A stretch of 50,880 nucleotides of DNA, from assembly GCA_902826255.1 (NCBI GenBank), contig CADEEC010000004.1, positions 1 through 50,880 on the forward strand, in the 5' to 3' direction. Each line of letters starts with the position of its first letter. Positions within the stretch are counted from its first letter, which is position 1. Positions 1 to 9,146 of the stretch are shown piece by piece. The DNA comes from an uncultured Hyphomicrobiales bacterium (GTDB taxonomy: Bacteria; Pseudomonadota; Alphaproteobacteria; Rhizobiales; Hyphomicrobiaceae). The notes beneath the pieces are model-generated. The model searched no databases and was not told the origin of the DNA. It was given only the letters and a program-made list of their open reading frames with translations. The position numbers and the translations under genes are program-made.

Positions 1-471
1 GATTTCTGGGTAGCGGTCTCGTTTGTCGCTTTTTTTGCCGTCCTCTACTATTTCAAGGTGCACACGCTGATCGGCAAGGCGCTTGACGGCCGCGCCGTAG
101 CCATCAAAGAGGAACTCGACCAGGCTCGGCGCCTGCGCGAGGAAGCCCAGACCCTCCTCTCCGACTATCAGAAGAAGCAGCGCAATGCCGAGCGCGAGGC
201 CGCCGAAATCATTGAAGAAGCCCGCCGCAACGCGGAAACCTATGCCCAGGAAACACGGGCCGCACTGAAGGATTCGCTCGAGCGCCGCACCCGGCAGGCG
301 CAGGAAAAGATCGCCCGCGCCGAAGCACAAGCGGTCGAGGAAGTCCGCGCCGCGGCCGTTGACGCCGCCGTCGCGGCTGCGGAAAGGGTTCTGCGCGAAA
401 AGGCTGCCGGTACAACCGGCGCGGCCATCACCGACGAGAGCATCCGCAATCTCAAGGGCCGCCTCAACTAG
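1..471 (+). CDS. atpF: F0F1 ATP synthase subunit b, 5'-truncated by window edge
   Basis: This is the peripheral-stalk b subunit of F-type ATP synthase, which links the membrane a/c ring to F1 and resists torque. The frame is open from base 1, so the start codon lies outside the window. The visible 156 residues begin inside the N-terminal membrane helix (WVAVSFVAFFAVLYYFK). A long charged, Ala/Glu/Arg-rich coiled coil follows (residues 25-140) with the usual b-subunit pattern (KALDGRAVAIKEELDQARRL). The sequence resembles b rather than b', and no atp gene follows it, so it is probably the last gene of an atpI-B-E-F'-F operon. The next gene starts about 220 bases downstream. The identification is firm; the b versus b' assignment is slightly less so. 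Confidence 0.93.
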   Translation, partial: DFWVAVSFVAFFAVLYYFKVHTLIGKALDGRAVAIKEELDQARRLREEAQTLLSDYQKKQRNAEREAAEIIEEARRNAETYAQETRAALKDSLERRTRQAQEKIARAEAQAVEEVRAAAVDAAVAAAERVLREKAAGTTGAAITDESIRNLKGRLN

Positions 472-693
472 CTCGCTCCTGCCCTCAAGTCACACTAGCC
501 GGCTGTTTTGAGAGGGTGTTTCGTCCGTTGCCTCGGTCGCCACAGCGCCGCCGTGGAATCGCGGGTTAATGACCCGTTACCAATTCCCTGACAATCCGTA
601 GGCGTTGTTTAGCTTCAAAACAAGCCTCCACGCCTACACTTTCGCATCGCGCCAGGACGGCGCGCGCGACTGTTTGGGCGAAACCGGTCAGGC

Positions 694-1416
694 ATGTTCG
701 AGTCCTTGCTGCACGGGGTTATTGGCAGTTCCGACGGCATCCAGGAGCGCAAGGATGGCGTGGCCTTCCTGCGTGTTGCAAAGTCGGTCTACCCGCTCAC
801 AACCACATGCTATCTCGGCCTCAACATCCCGATGGGCCGCGACCGCAAGCGTTTTGCGCAATGCGCTTACTCCGACCAATGGGTAAAGCAATGTGTCAGC
901 CGCGATGCCATTGCCACGGCCCGCCTGGCCGCCCTGGCGCTGGCGATGCCCGCGCCGCTCGACTGGAGCGAGCTGCCCGATACGCCTGACACGCGCAAGC
1001 TCAAGGCTCTCATCGAGGCCGAGGGCATTTGCGGTCCGGTCATGTCTATTCCACTGCGCCCGTTGGTGGGAGAAACCGCGCTTCTGTTTGTCGGCGCCGA
1101 CATGACGGGCGAGGACTTCAAGAAACAGAAGACCTCGATCCTCCGAGAATTCCAGGTTCTCGCCAACTACTTCCACCAGCACATCCTGCGCATCTACGGC
1201 CACGACGCCGAGAGCCAGATGATCGTGTCGGCACGCGAGCTGGACTGCCTGAAGTGGGTTGCCGCCGGCAAGACAGCCTGGGAAGCAAGCGTCATTCTCG
1301 GCATCAGCGAGCGCACGGTCCGCTTCCACCTCAACGCCGCGCGCGAGAAGCTGAACTGCCTCACGACAACCCAGGCCGTTGCCAAGGCCGTCTCGCAGCA
1401 ACTCATCGAGTGCTAG
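694..1416 (+). CDS. LuxR-family regulator with degenerate autoinducer-binding domain (LuxR solo)
   Basis: A transcription factor of 240 residues. Residues 20-165 resemble the LuxR autoinducer-binding domain, and residues 175-238 form a LuxR-type helix-turn-helix (SARELDCLKWVAAGKT, then ILGISERTVRFHLNAAREKL). No luxI-type synthase gene is in the window, so it looks like a LuxR solo. By hand alignment to TraR/LuxR, Trp57 and Trp85 match W63 and W91, which keep the expected 28-residue spacing. The ligand contacts Tyr61, Asp70 and Pro71 fall on C67, A76 and R77. An ordinary acyl-homoserine lactone may therefore not be its ligand (inference). The ATG at 694 follows a weak GGTCAGG. It is convergent with the gene at 1427, only 10 bases away. 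Confidence 0.85.
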   Translation: MFESLLHGVIGSSDGIQERKDGVAFLRVAKSVYPLTTTCYLGLNIPMGRDRKRFAQCAYSDQWVKQCVSRDAIATARLAALALAMPAPLDWSELPDTPDTRKLKALIEAEGICGPVMSIPLRPLVGETALLFVGADMTGEDFKKQKTSILREFQVLANYFHQHILRIYGHDAESQMIVSARELDCLKWVAAGKTAWEASVILGISERTVRFHLNAAREKLNCLTTTQAVAKAVSQQLIEC

Positions 1417-1426
1417 GTGCGGACGG

Positions 1427-2155
1427 TCAGCACGACGTCTTGTCGCGCTGAACATCCTTGATATGAAGGGAAATCTCTGGCGGCACGGACCAGCCGAAGT
1501 CGGCCCCGCGCAGATAACCGTCGCGCACCAGGCCTTTCAGCAGCTCGACGACGCCGGCATCCGGCATGGGTCGGCGGCCGGCAGAGATGCCGCCGTCCTT
1601 GCCTTCGACGGCGTCCGCCATCTTCATCATCGTCTTTGCGTTCGGGTCGTTGCTGTAGCGATCTATGATCCGCTGCTTGGCGGCGATATCGCCAAAGTAA
1701 GCCTGCAGCTCCTTGACGAGAATTTCCTTTTCCGCCGAGGCGCAAAACCTTTCGCGCTCCATGGCGAGCGCGCAGTTGAAGTACGCCGGCGAGTGCAGCG
1801 CACGCGTATAGCGCAGCTGCTCATCGGTCACGCCGATCTTGCGAATGCCGCCGGGCTTGAGGGCGGGCATGCAGATATCCGCGATGCGGGCATGCGCACC
1901 GGTTGCCGGCGGCGGCGTCGACACCGCGCCAAAGCTGTGCTCCGGGGCCGAGGAGAACGGCGACGCAAACAGCAGCGCCGAGCCGGCGCCGACAGCAATC
2001 GCAACGAACGCCAGAACAGCGGTGAGCAGCGTCGTCGAAAGGCCGTCACTTGCCGATACGGCGCGCACGGAGCCCAGGTCGACGGGTCCTTCCGCCACGT
2101 CCGATCGCATCGGAGCATCTGGGCGGCGCGGTCCGCCTCGTTTGCCGAATCCCAC
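1427..2155 (-). CDS. Hypothetical protein with one N-terminal membrane anchor
   Basis: I do not recognise this 242-residue protein. It has a basic, Pro/Arg-rich N-terminus (residues 1-40), one hydrophobic helix at about residues 43-65 (LLTAVLAFVAIAVGAGSALLF), and then a Pro-rich linker. The soluble domain at about 90-242 contains three cysteines (in DICMP, FNCAL and RFCAS) plus the last residue, Cys242, and looks mostly helical. An inner-membrane protein with a periplasmic domain fits. It lies 17 bases downstream of the next membrane protein (2173-2946) on the same strand, so the two are probably co-transcribed. No function is assigned. Confidence 0.7.
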   Translation of the reverse strand: MGFGKRGGPRRPDAPMRSDVAEGPVDLGSVRAVSASDGLSTTLLTAVLAFVAIAVGAGSALLFASPFSSAPEHSFGAVSTPPPATGAHARIADICMPALKPGGIRKIGVTDEQLRYTRALHSPAYFNCALAMERERFCASAEKEILVKELQAYFGDIAAKQRIIDRYSNDPNAKTMMKMADAVEGKDGGISAGRRPMPDAGVVELLKGLVRDGYLRGADFGWSVPPEISLHIKDVQRDKTSC

Positions 2156-2172
2156 GTTCTCCTCCGTTCTCG

Positions 2173-2946
2173 CTATCTGCCTCTGCAGAGCGCCGCAAAG
2201 TCAGGGACGACCGTTTGCGCCTTGCCGTCATGCGTCACACCGGTATCTGTGACCCTGATGCCGGTCGCGTTCACGGCTGCATCCAGCCGCAGTGCACCCG
2301 GCGCCAGACCATAGAACGTGAGCCAGTTCCTGATGGCGGCGCAGAATATCCGCGCATCCTTGGCATCGTTTGCTTGGTCCGGACGCGCCACGCGTGCCGC
2401 GCCGAAAGCCGCGATCTTGAAACCGGACAGCACGCCCTTGGGCGCGTTCCTGAGATCGAACGGCGCGACACCCTCGACCCCGAGCATGGCCCGGCGGGTG
2501 GGCGCCTTGCCGGCGAAATCGATCAGGAGCGGGCGATCGGCAATGATCAGCGCCGCACTTTCGCGCGCATCCGCCATGTCAAGTTTCACCGGCGTGAGGG
2601 CCTTGGCCGGCCCCGAGGTGCTCTGCGGACCGTCAAAGGTGATAAGCAGGACCTGCAACGCGCGCGCCGCACCCTTTGCTTCACCCCGATAGGCGGCAAA
2701 GGACGACAGCTTGTCTTCCAGACCCTCGAGTTCGTAGTAGTCCGGCCCTGAGGTAATGCCGCCATGGTTGGACGCTTTATAGAGCGAATGCAGGATGTTG
2801 CGCGAGACGTAGTCGGTCAGGCGCGGGGTAGCCAAATGCATCGCGAGCGCCAGGACCGGGCCTGCTATGAGAACCATGAGGGTCAGTGCGATCGCCAGCT
2901 TCAGCAATCGCTCGGCAACGGCACCGCTGGTGTCAGACGAGGACAT
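2173..2946 (-). CDS. Hypothetical membrane-anchored protein
   Basis: An unrecognised protein of 257 residues, taking the ATG at 2946 (MSSSDTSG) as the start; an in-frame start 15 codons upstream also exists. One strong membrane helix lies near residues 16-38 (LLKLAIALTLMVLIAGPVLAL). The rest is a presumed periplasmic domain with no motif I can name. It ends 17 bases before the start of the next gene on this strand, and both have the same architecture of one N-terminal anchor and a soluble C-terminal part. They may form a small envelope operon. The spacing is seen; the pairing is inferred. Confidence 0.68.
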   Translation of the reverse strand: MSSSDTSGAVAERLLKLAIALTLMVLIAGPVLALAMHLATPRLTDYVSRNILHSLYKASNHGGITSGPDYYELEGLEDKLSSFAAYRGEAKGAARALQVLLITFDGPQSTSGPAKALTPVKLDMADARESAALIIADRPLLIDFAGKAPTRRAMLGVEGVAPFDLRNAPKGVLSGFKIAAFGAARVARPDQANDAKDARIFCAAIRNWLTFYGLAPGALRLDAAVNATGIRVTDTGVTHDGKAQTVVPDFAALCRGR

Positions 2947-3092
2947 GCCGATACGCCCTGTGGAAGCAAATACGCCGCCGGCGGCCCGCACCGGAACCCA
3001 AGCAACCGGCTTACCGTATGCGTTCTAACGGGAGATTAATCAGGCGGACGCGCAACGCATCTTTCACCCTGCGGTGCGGCAAGGATACTGCC

Positions 3093-4223
3093 TCAATCGT
3101 AGGCAGCCTTGGCGATCGTCCTTTGACCGCCCGGGGCGAGCCGACGCTCGAGCATGAGCGAATAGCGCGACATGCCGAAGCAGAAGATCCAGAACACGAA
3201 CCCGGCAAAAACGTAGCCCGTCATGGGTGTGGCAGGCGACAGCCAGCGCTGGGCGGAGAGCGCAGCCTGCACCATCCCCAGCAGGTCGAATATGCCGATG
3301 ATGAGAACGAGGCTCGTGTCCTTGAAGAGACCGATCAGCGTGTTGACGATACCCGGGATCACCAGCTTCAGCGCCTGCGGCAGGATAATGAGCCCCATCT
3401 TATGCGGATAGGACAGCCCAAGCGCGTCCGCCGCCTCGAATTGACCGCGCGGGATGGCCTGCAATCCGCCGCGAATGACCTCGGCAAGGTAAGCCGCCGA
3501 GAACAGCGCCACCATGATGAGGGCTCGCACCAGCTTGTCGATGGTCCAGCCGTTGGGAAGGAACAGAGGCAGCATCACCGACGACATGAACAGCACCGTG
3601 ATAAGGGGCACGCCGCGCACAAACTCGATGAATCCCACGGAGGCCCAGCGCACGATCGGCATCTCCGAACGGCGCCCGAGGGCCAGGAGGATGCCGATCG
3701 GGAAGGCGGCCGCGATGCCCACGCTGGAGATCACCAGCGTCACCAGCAGCCCGCCCCAGGAATCGGTTGGGACGTCGGGAAGTCCAAACACGCCTCCGGC
3801 CAGCAGGATGGTGGCCAGGATCGGGAAAACACCCAGCACGTAGAGCGATGACCACAGCTTGCCGGGGATGCGCGGCACCATGAGCGGCACGAGCCCCGCC
3901 AGGGCCAGGGCATACGTGAGATTCACACGCCAGCGCTCGGCGTCGGGATAACGCCCGTACATGAACTGGCCGAACCAGGCCGATACGAAGGGCCAGCAGG
4001 CGCCGGCATTCTCGCGCGTGCAGGCGCCGCCATCCTCGCCCTCGAAGGTGGCGTTGACGAATGCCCACCCGATCACGCCATGCGCAACCTGGTAGACGAT
4101 CCATCCCGCAATCACCGTCAGGATGGTGTTGCCGATCGACGAGAACAGATTGGCCCTCAGCCACGCCCATGGGCCATTCGCCGTCGTGGGCGGTGGGGTG
4201 AGGGGTCGAGCGGACGCGGTCAT
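3093..4223 (-). CDS. aapM: General L-amino-acid ABC transporter permease AapM
   Basis: One of the two inner-membrane permeases of the broad-range L-amino-acid ABC importer (PAAT/HAAT-type Aap/Bzt family). Its 376 residues carry the Aap-type long N-terminal extension, with two hydrophobic segments and a Cys-containing periplasmic loop (GACTRENAGACW). The BPD_transp_1 core spans about 155-370, with the cytoplasmic EAA loop at 263-271 (EAADALGLS) and LPQALKLVIPG after it; this loop docks on the ATPase. The gene is last in the aap operon, 4 bases after aapQ, so translation is likely coupled. A short CTGCC/GGCAG inverted repeat overlaps the stop codon and is too weak to call a terminator. Confidence 0.95.
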   Translation of the reverse strand: MTASARPLTPPPTTANGPWAWLRANLFSSIGNTILTVIAGWIVYQVAHGVIGWAFVNATFEGEDGGACTRENAGACWPFVSAWFGQFMYGRYPDAERWRVNLTYALALAGLVPLMVPRIPGKLWSSLYVLGVFPILATILLAGGVFGLPDVPTDSWGGLLVTLVISSVGIAAAFPIGILLALGRRSEMPIVRWASVGFIEFVRGVPLITVLFMSSVMLPLFLPNGWTIDKLVRALIMVALFSAAYLAEVIRGGLQAIPRGQFEAADALGLSYPHKMGLIILPQALKLVIPGIVNTLIGLFKDTSLVLIIGIFDLLGMVQAALSAQRWLSPATPMTGYVFAGFVFWIFCFGMSRYSLMLERRLAPGGQRTIAKAAYD

Positions 4224-4227
4224 GGCG

Positions 4228-5424
<1,197 letters not shown>

Positions 5425-5481
5425 CCGTAGCCCGCCTGGGTCCGCCTTGCACTCCGGGTCATCGCGTCGGCCGCCGCTTGG

Positions 5482-6507
5482 TCAGCGAATCGGCGGGGCG
5501 TACTGAATTCCGCCTTTGCTCCAGAGCTTATTCAAGCCGCGATCGATCTTGATGCGCGAGCCCGCACCCACGTTGCGCTCGAAAACCTCCGCGTAGTTCC
5601 CGACCTGCTTGATCATGCGGTAGGCCCACTCGTTGTCGAGACCGATCCCCTTGCCGAAGTCGCCCTCCTTGCCGAGCAGGCGTTTGATGTCAGGAACGGT
5701 GGAGGTCAGCATCTGGTCGACGTTGGCCTGCGTAACACCGGCCTCCTCGGCGTTGATCAGCGCAAAGTGCACCCACTTCACGATCGTGAACCACTGGAAG
5801 TCATCCTGGCGAACAACCGGCCCCAGCGGCTCCTTGGAGATGACGTCGGGGAGCACCATGTGCTCGTCCGGTTTCGCCATCTGCAGGCGGACCGAGTAGA
5901 GCCCCGATGCATCCGTCGTGTAGCTATCGCAGCGGTCGGCTTGATAGGCCTTCAAGGCCTCGTCCGCCTTGTCGAACACCAGCGTCTTGTACTGGAGATT
6001 GTTGGACCGGAAGAAATCCGCGAGGTTGAGTTCCGTGGTGGTGCCCGTTTGAACGCAGACGGTGGCGCCGGAGAGTTCCTTGCCGGTTTTCACGCCGGCC
6101 GATTTCTTCACGATGAAACCCTGCCCGTCATAGTAATTCACACCAACAAAGGCCAGGCCCTGCTGGGAATCGCGCTGCAAGGTCCACGTGGTATTGCGGG
6201 CCAGCACGTCGAGCTCGCGCGATTGCAGCGCCGTGAAGCGCTCCTTCGTGGTCGTTGCGACGTAGCGGACCTTGCCGGCATCGCCGAGCACAGCCGCGGC
6301 AATCGCCTTGCAGTAGGCGACATCCAGGCCCGACCAGACACCCTTGTCGTCGGCAGCGCTGAACCCGGCCAGGCCGACGTTCACGCCGCAGACCAGCTGA
6401 CCACGCGCCTTGACGGTATCCAGCGTTTTCTGCTGCGCCTCGACGACGCCGGCGCCGGCGACCATCATTGCGGCGACCCAAAACACGCCTCGCGCAAGAT
6501 GCTTCAT
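5482..6507 (-). CDS. aapJ: General L-amino-acid periplasmic binding protein AapJ
   Basis: The periplasmic receptor of the Aap importer, 341 residues, which is the family's usual length. A Sec signal peptide runs from MKHLARG to a likely cleavage after VEA (residue 24). The mature SBP_bac_3 domain starts QQKTLDTVKARGQLVCGVN and has the AapJ-type signatures GFSAADDKGVWSGLDVAYC, the ARNTTWTLQRD segment and the C-terminal RGLNKLWSKGGIQYAPPIR. It sits between aapP (67 bases upstream) and aapQ. In the characterised rhizobial operon aapJ is first; here it is second. The ATG at 6507 is preceded by a GGAGAGAAG-type ribosome-binding site. Confidence 0.96.
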   Translation of the reverse strand: MKHLARGVFWVAAMMVAGAGVVEAQQKTLDTVKARGQLVCGVNVGLAGFSAADDKGVWSGLDVAYCKAIAAAVLGDAGKVRYVATTTKERFTALQSRELDVLARNTTWTLQRDSQQGLAFVGVNYYDGQGFIVKKSAGVKTGKELSGATVCVQTGTTTELNLADFFRSNNLQYKTLVFDKADEALKAYQADRCDSYTTDASGLYSVRLQMAKPDEHMVLPDVISKEPLGPVVRQDDFQWFTIVKWVHFALINAEEAGVTQANVDQMLTSTVPDIKRLLGKEGDFGKGIGLDNEWAYRMIKQVGNYAEVFERNVGAGSRIKIDRGLNKLWSKGGIQYAPPIR

Positions 6508-6574
6508 ATCGCTTCTCTCCGATCGATTGTTTCAATCTCAGTGTTCAGTCCAACCGCTGGCCTGTCAAATCTCC

Positions 6575-7372
6575 TCAGTGCTCCAGGATCTGCGACAGGA
6601 AAAGCTTTGTGCGGGGCGATCTCGGATTGCCGAAGAATTGCTCGGGCGGTGCCTCCTCGACGATCTCGCCCTGATCCATGAACACCATTCGGTCGGCAAC
6701 CGAGCGCGCGAAGCCCATCTCGTGCGTCACGCAAAGCATGGTCATGCCCGAACGCGCCAGCTCCGTGATGACATCAAGCACTTCCTTGATCATTTCCGGA
6801 TCGAGCGCCGAGGTGGGTTCGTCAAACAGCATGATGCGTGGGCTCATGCAAAGCGCACGCGCGATGGCAACGCGCTGCTGCTGACCGCCTGAAAGCTGGC
6901 CGGGATACTTGTTGGCCTGCTCGGGGATATCGACGCGCTCCAGATACTGCATGGCAATACGCTCGGCCTCGGCGCGGGGCATCTTTTTCACCCACACGGG
7001 ACCGAGGCAGAGATTGTCAAGCACCGTGAGGTGCGGGAACAGGTTGAAGCTTTGGAACACCATGCCGACTTCCGCCCGCACGCGGTGGACCTGGCGCAGG
7101 TCTTCCGTCAGCTCCACGCCATTGACGACAATGCGGCCCTGCTGGTGCGTTTCGAGCCGGTTGATGCAGCGGATGAGGGTGGACTTGCCGGAGCCGGAAG
7201 GCCCGCAGATAACGATCTTCTCACCCTTGGCGACCGTGAGATTGATGTTTTTGAGGACCTGAAAGGCGCCGAACCACTTGCTCAGCCCAACAACGCGAAT
7301 TGCTGCATCGCGCTCCTTCGCGCTGAGGAACTCCACATCCCGCCCGGCGGAACCTACCCGTTGCTCGACCAT
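6575..7372 (-). CDS. aapP: General L-amino-acid ABC transporter ATP-binding protein AapP
   Basis: The cytoplasmic ATPase of the Aap importer, 265 residues. It has Walker [10 protein letters not shown] at 57-65, the Q-loop in [10 protein letters not shown], the signature [15 protein letters not shown], Walker [13 protein letters not shown] and the H-loop VTHEMGF. The order is thus complete for a polar-amino-acid ABC ATPase. The N-terminal 25 residues are longer than usual and no clear Shine-Dalgarno precedes the ATG at 7372, so the true start could lie a few codons inside. It is the first gene of the minus-strand operon and is divergent from the ECF sigma gene at 7508. Finding aapP first rather than last is unusual compared with aapJQMP. 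Confidence 0.95.
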   Translation of the reverse strand: MVEQRVGSAGRDVEFLSAKERDAAIRVVGLSKWFGAFQVLKNINLTVAKGEKIVICGPSGSGKSTLIRCINRLETHQQGRIVVNGVELTEDLRQVHRVRAEVGMVFQSFNLFPHLTVLDNLCLGPVWVKKMPRAEAERIAMQYLERVDIPEQANKYPGQLSGGQQQRVAIARALCMSPRIMLFDEPTSALDPEMIKEVLDVITELARSGMTMLCVTHEMGFARSVADRMVFMDQGEIVEEAPPEQFFGNPRSPRTKLFLSQILEH

Positions 7373-7428
7373 GCGTGAGTATGGCTTTGCCCCGCTACTG
7401 AGGCAATGCGTAGCTTTCCCAACGCCCG

Positions 7429-7444
7429 AACCGGTTCACCGGTG
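7429..7444. promoter_or_regulatory. Two abutting 8-bp palindromes between aapP and the sigma gene
   Basis: The 135-base divergent intergenic region between aapP and the sigma gene contains AACCGGTT (7429-7436) directly followed by CACCGGTG (7437-7444). Both are perfect palindromes sharing the core ACCGGT. Spaced one helical-turn fraction apart, they could be an operator for a dimeric regulator of either gene. The function is an inference from position and symmetry only. Confidence 0.35.
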
Positions 7445-7507
7445 CTTGATTTCGCCGTGAACGGCCGATCCCGTTAGATACATTCGCACGGAGCACCAAA
7501 CCTTCCG

Positions 7508-8071
7508 ATGGCGGATACCCCGAACCGTGAATGCCGGCTAGCCGGCCTGATGCGATCGGCCCAGGACGGGGACGGCGAAGCCTACGCTGCGCTGCTCAAC
7601 GAAGCGGCTGCAATCTTGAGGAACAGGATCCCACAGCGGCTGCGGGCCCTGCAGCGGCAGGATATCGAGGATCTCGTGCAGGACACTCTGTTGTCCCTGC
7701 ATCAGGCTCGGGCGACATATGACCCCGGTCGGCCTTTCATACCCTGGCTGATGGCGATCGCCCGGCATCGCATGGCCGACGGTGCACGGCAGCATGCCCG
7801 GCGCGCCTCCAACGAAGTTGCCTGCGACCCGCTGCCTGAGGCAGCATCAGAGGATCGCAGCACTCAATTTGACTCGGGGGATAGGCCAGCCCTTGCCCGA
7901 GCCATGGCGCTGCTTCCTTACCGGCAACAGCAAGCGATTAAACTCGTGAAGCTGCACGAGATGTCACCCGGCGAAGCTGCGGCGATCACCGGGACAAGTG
8001 CCGGCGCCGTGAAAGTCGCGGTACATCGTGGAATCGCCGCGCTTCGCAGGACAATGGGGGTCAAGTCATGA
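7508..8071 (+). CDS. ECF-type RNA polymerase sigma factor (SigF-like)
   Basis: A sigma-70 family extracytoplasmic-function sigma factor of 187 residues. Region 2 (about 25-95) holds the core-binding and -10 reading segment, with QDIEDLVQDTLLSLHQ and PFIPWLMAIARHRMAD. Region 4 (about 125-183) ends in a helix-turn-helix (MSPGEAAAITGTSAGAVKVA). The next gene overlaps its stop by four bases (ATGA at 8068-8071) and encodes an NrsF/DUF1109-like membrane protein, which is the anti-sigma arrangement of Caulobacter sigF-nrsF and relatives. No copy of the GTAACC/CGAA promoter seen before the downstream repeat gene is evident upstream of this gene, so autoregulation is not supported by what I see. Confidence 0.92.
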   Translation: MADTPNRECRLAGLMRSAQDGDGEAYAALLNEAAAILRNRIPQRLRALQRQDIEDLVQDTLLSLHQARATYDPGRPFIPWLMAIARHRMADGARQHARRASNEVACDPLPEAASEDRSTQFDSGDRPALARAMALLPYRQQQAIKLVKLHEMSPGEAAAITGTSAGAVKVAVHRGIAALRRTMGVKS

Positions 8072-8718
8072 CCCGCGACACACAGGATTTCATCGCGCAA
8101 CTTGCTGCAGACGTCCGTCCTGTGCGCAGGTTACCGGCTCCATGGCAGCGGGCATTGCTTTGGTTTGGCCTTGTGCTGCCTTACGCGATTGTAGTTGCAC
8201 TTATTCATGGCGCCGTCCTGCCGGCCGAGAGCACAGCGCGGTTCGCAGTCGAACAGGGTGCGGCCCTCGCTACGTCTTTCGCTGCAACTCTGGCGGCGTT
8301 TGTGACCATCGTTCCGGGCTACAACAAGCGCATTCTTCTCCTGCCAGCCCTCCCGTTTGCCCTTTGGATCGCCAGCGTTGGGTACGGTTGCGTGCAGGAC
8401 TGGGTGCAGCATGGGCCCGAGGGCCTTACGATCCGTCCCGACTGGGATTGCCTGCAGCCTGCCGCCATACTGGGACTGGTGCCGGCGCTGGCGTTGTTAC
8501 TGATGCTGCGGAAGGGCGCGGCTCTTCAACCGCGCCTCACGGTAGCCTTCGCAGGGTTGGCAGTAGCAGGCATCGCAAACTTCGGGCTGCAGTTCTTCCA
8601 CGCGCGCGATGCCAGCATCATGGTTCTCGTCTGGCATCTCGGGGGGGCCGTCGCTCTCGCGGGCATCGGCAGCGTGCTCGGGCGGCGCCTGCTTCCATAC
8701 CGGACAGCGCTCACCTGA
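8068..8718 (+). CDS. NrsF/DUF1109-like membrane anti-sigma factor
   Basis: A polytopic membrane protein of 216 residues with about six membrane helices (near 29-50, 65-83, 88-106, 131-147, 156-176 and 184-204) and a short cytoplasmic N-terminus (MTRDTQDFIAQLAADVRPVRRL). The start region and layout match the DUF1109/NrsF family, which hold ECF sigma factors at the membrane. It overlaps the sigma gene by 4 bases. Cysteines are C108 and C128. The position near 178-181, where family members usually have His-Cys-x-Asp, reads His-Ala-Arg-Asp, so one of two usually conserved cysteines appears absent (family knowledge from memory). The signal sensed may therefore differ from the thiol or metal stress proposed for Caulobacter NrsF. 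Confidence 0.82.
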   Translation: MTRDTQDFIAQLAADVRPVRRLPAPWQRALLWFGLVLPYAIVVALIHGAVLPAESTARFAVEQGAALATSFAATLAAFVTIVPGYNKRILLLPALPFALWIASVGYGCVQDWVQHGPEGLTIRPDWDCLQPAAILGLVPALALLLMLRKGAALQPRLTVAFAGLAVAGIANFGLQFFHARDASIMVLVWHLGGAVALAGIGSVLGRRLLPYRTALT

Positions 8719-8756
8719 CCTCTCGCGATTTCACCTAATCGTGTTGTCGGGGAAGC

Positions 8757-8782
8757 GTAACCCCTGAGACCTCCCCAGCGAA
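8757..8782 (+). promoter_or_regulatory. Candidate ECF sigma promoter GTAACC-N16-CGAA
   Basis: GTAACC at 8757-8762 is followed 16 bases later by CGAA at 8779-8782, about 65 bases upstream of the start codon of the MXKDX-repeat gene. The -35 and -10 spacing and sequences resemble the promoter reported for Caulobacter SigF, as I remember it. The cognate sigma gene is two genes upstream. The bases are seen; promoter function is inferred. Confidence 0.55.
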
Positions 8783-8846
8783 AGATGAGTACCGGCGCAA
8801 GGCGTTGCTGCCGGCCGATACACATGTGACGAAAGGAAGCCTGCCC

Positions 8847-9080
8847 ATGAACATCAAAGCCCGCGTTCTTCTGACGGCCTGCGCCAGCGCCCTGTCCTTC
8901 GGCATCCTTGTGGCCGCGCCGCCGACCTACGCCCAGAACACGATGGGCAAGGACGAGAAGAAGGACATGATGAAGGGCGACAAGAAAGACATGCAGCCAG
9001 CCGACACCATGTCCAAGAACGACAAGAAGCACATGATGAAGAAAGACGACATGATGAAGAAGGACGACATGAAGAAGTAG
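8847..9080 (+). CDS. Secreted pentapeptide MXKDX-repeat protein
   Basis: A small exported protein of 77 residues. A Sec signal peptide (MNIKARVLLTACASALSFG...) is probably cleaved after ATYAQ-like PPTYA at about residue 29. The mature part is a low-complexity chain of Met, Lys and Asp with recurrent units MGKDE, MMKGD, MSKND and two MMKKDD copies, matching the pentapeptide MXKDX repeat family. Its function is unknown; a Met-rich, highly charged chain could bind metal or envelope surfaces (inference). The start at 8847 is chosen because GAAAGGAAG lies 7 bases upstream and the signal peptide begins there. A candidate ECF promoter precedes it, so it is the likely output gene of the adjacent sigma/anti-sigma pair. 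Confidence 0.88.
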   Translation: MNIKARVLLTACASALSFGILVAAPPTYAQNTMGKDEKKDMMKGDKKDMQPADTMSKNDKKHMMKKDDMMKKDDMKK

Positions 9081-9110
9081 TCGCCTTCGCCCGGAGCAAG
9101 CGGCGTGTGG

Positions 9111-9128
9111 AGGCCGGCGCACCGGCCT
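9111..9128 (+). terminator. GC-rich hairpin after the MXKDX gene
   Basis: AGGCCGG (9111-9117) and CCGGCCT (9122-9128) form a perfect 7-bp stem with a CGCA loop, 30 bases past the stop codon. No run of T follows, so it may be a weak terminator or an RNA-stabilising hairpin. It also lies between convergent genes. Confidence 0.4.
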
Positions 9129-9146
9129 TCCCGCCATGCCGGCACT

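Noticed and set aside
3088..3107. CTGCC/GGCAG inverted repeat at the aapM stop codon
   Set aside because: Five-base stem overlapping the stop codon and without a T run; too weak for a terminator.
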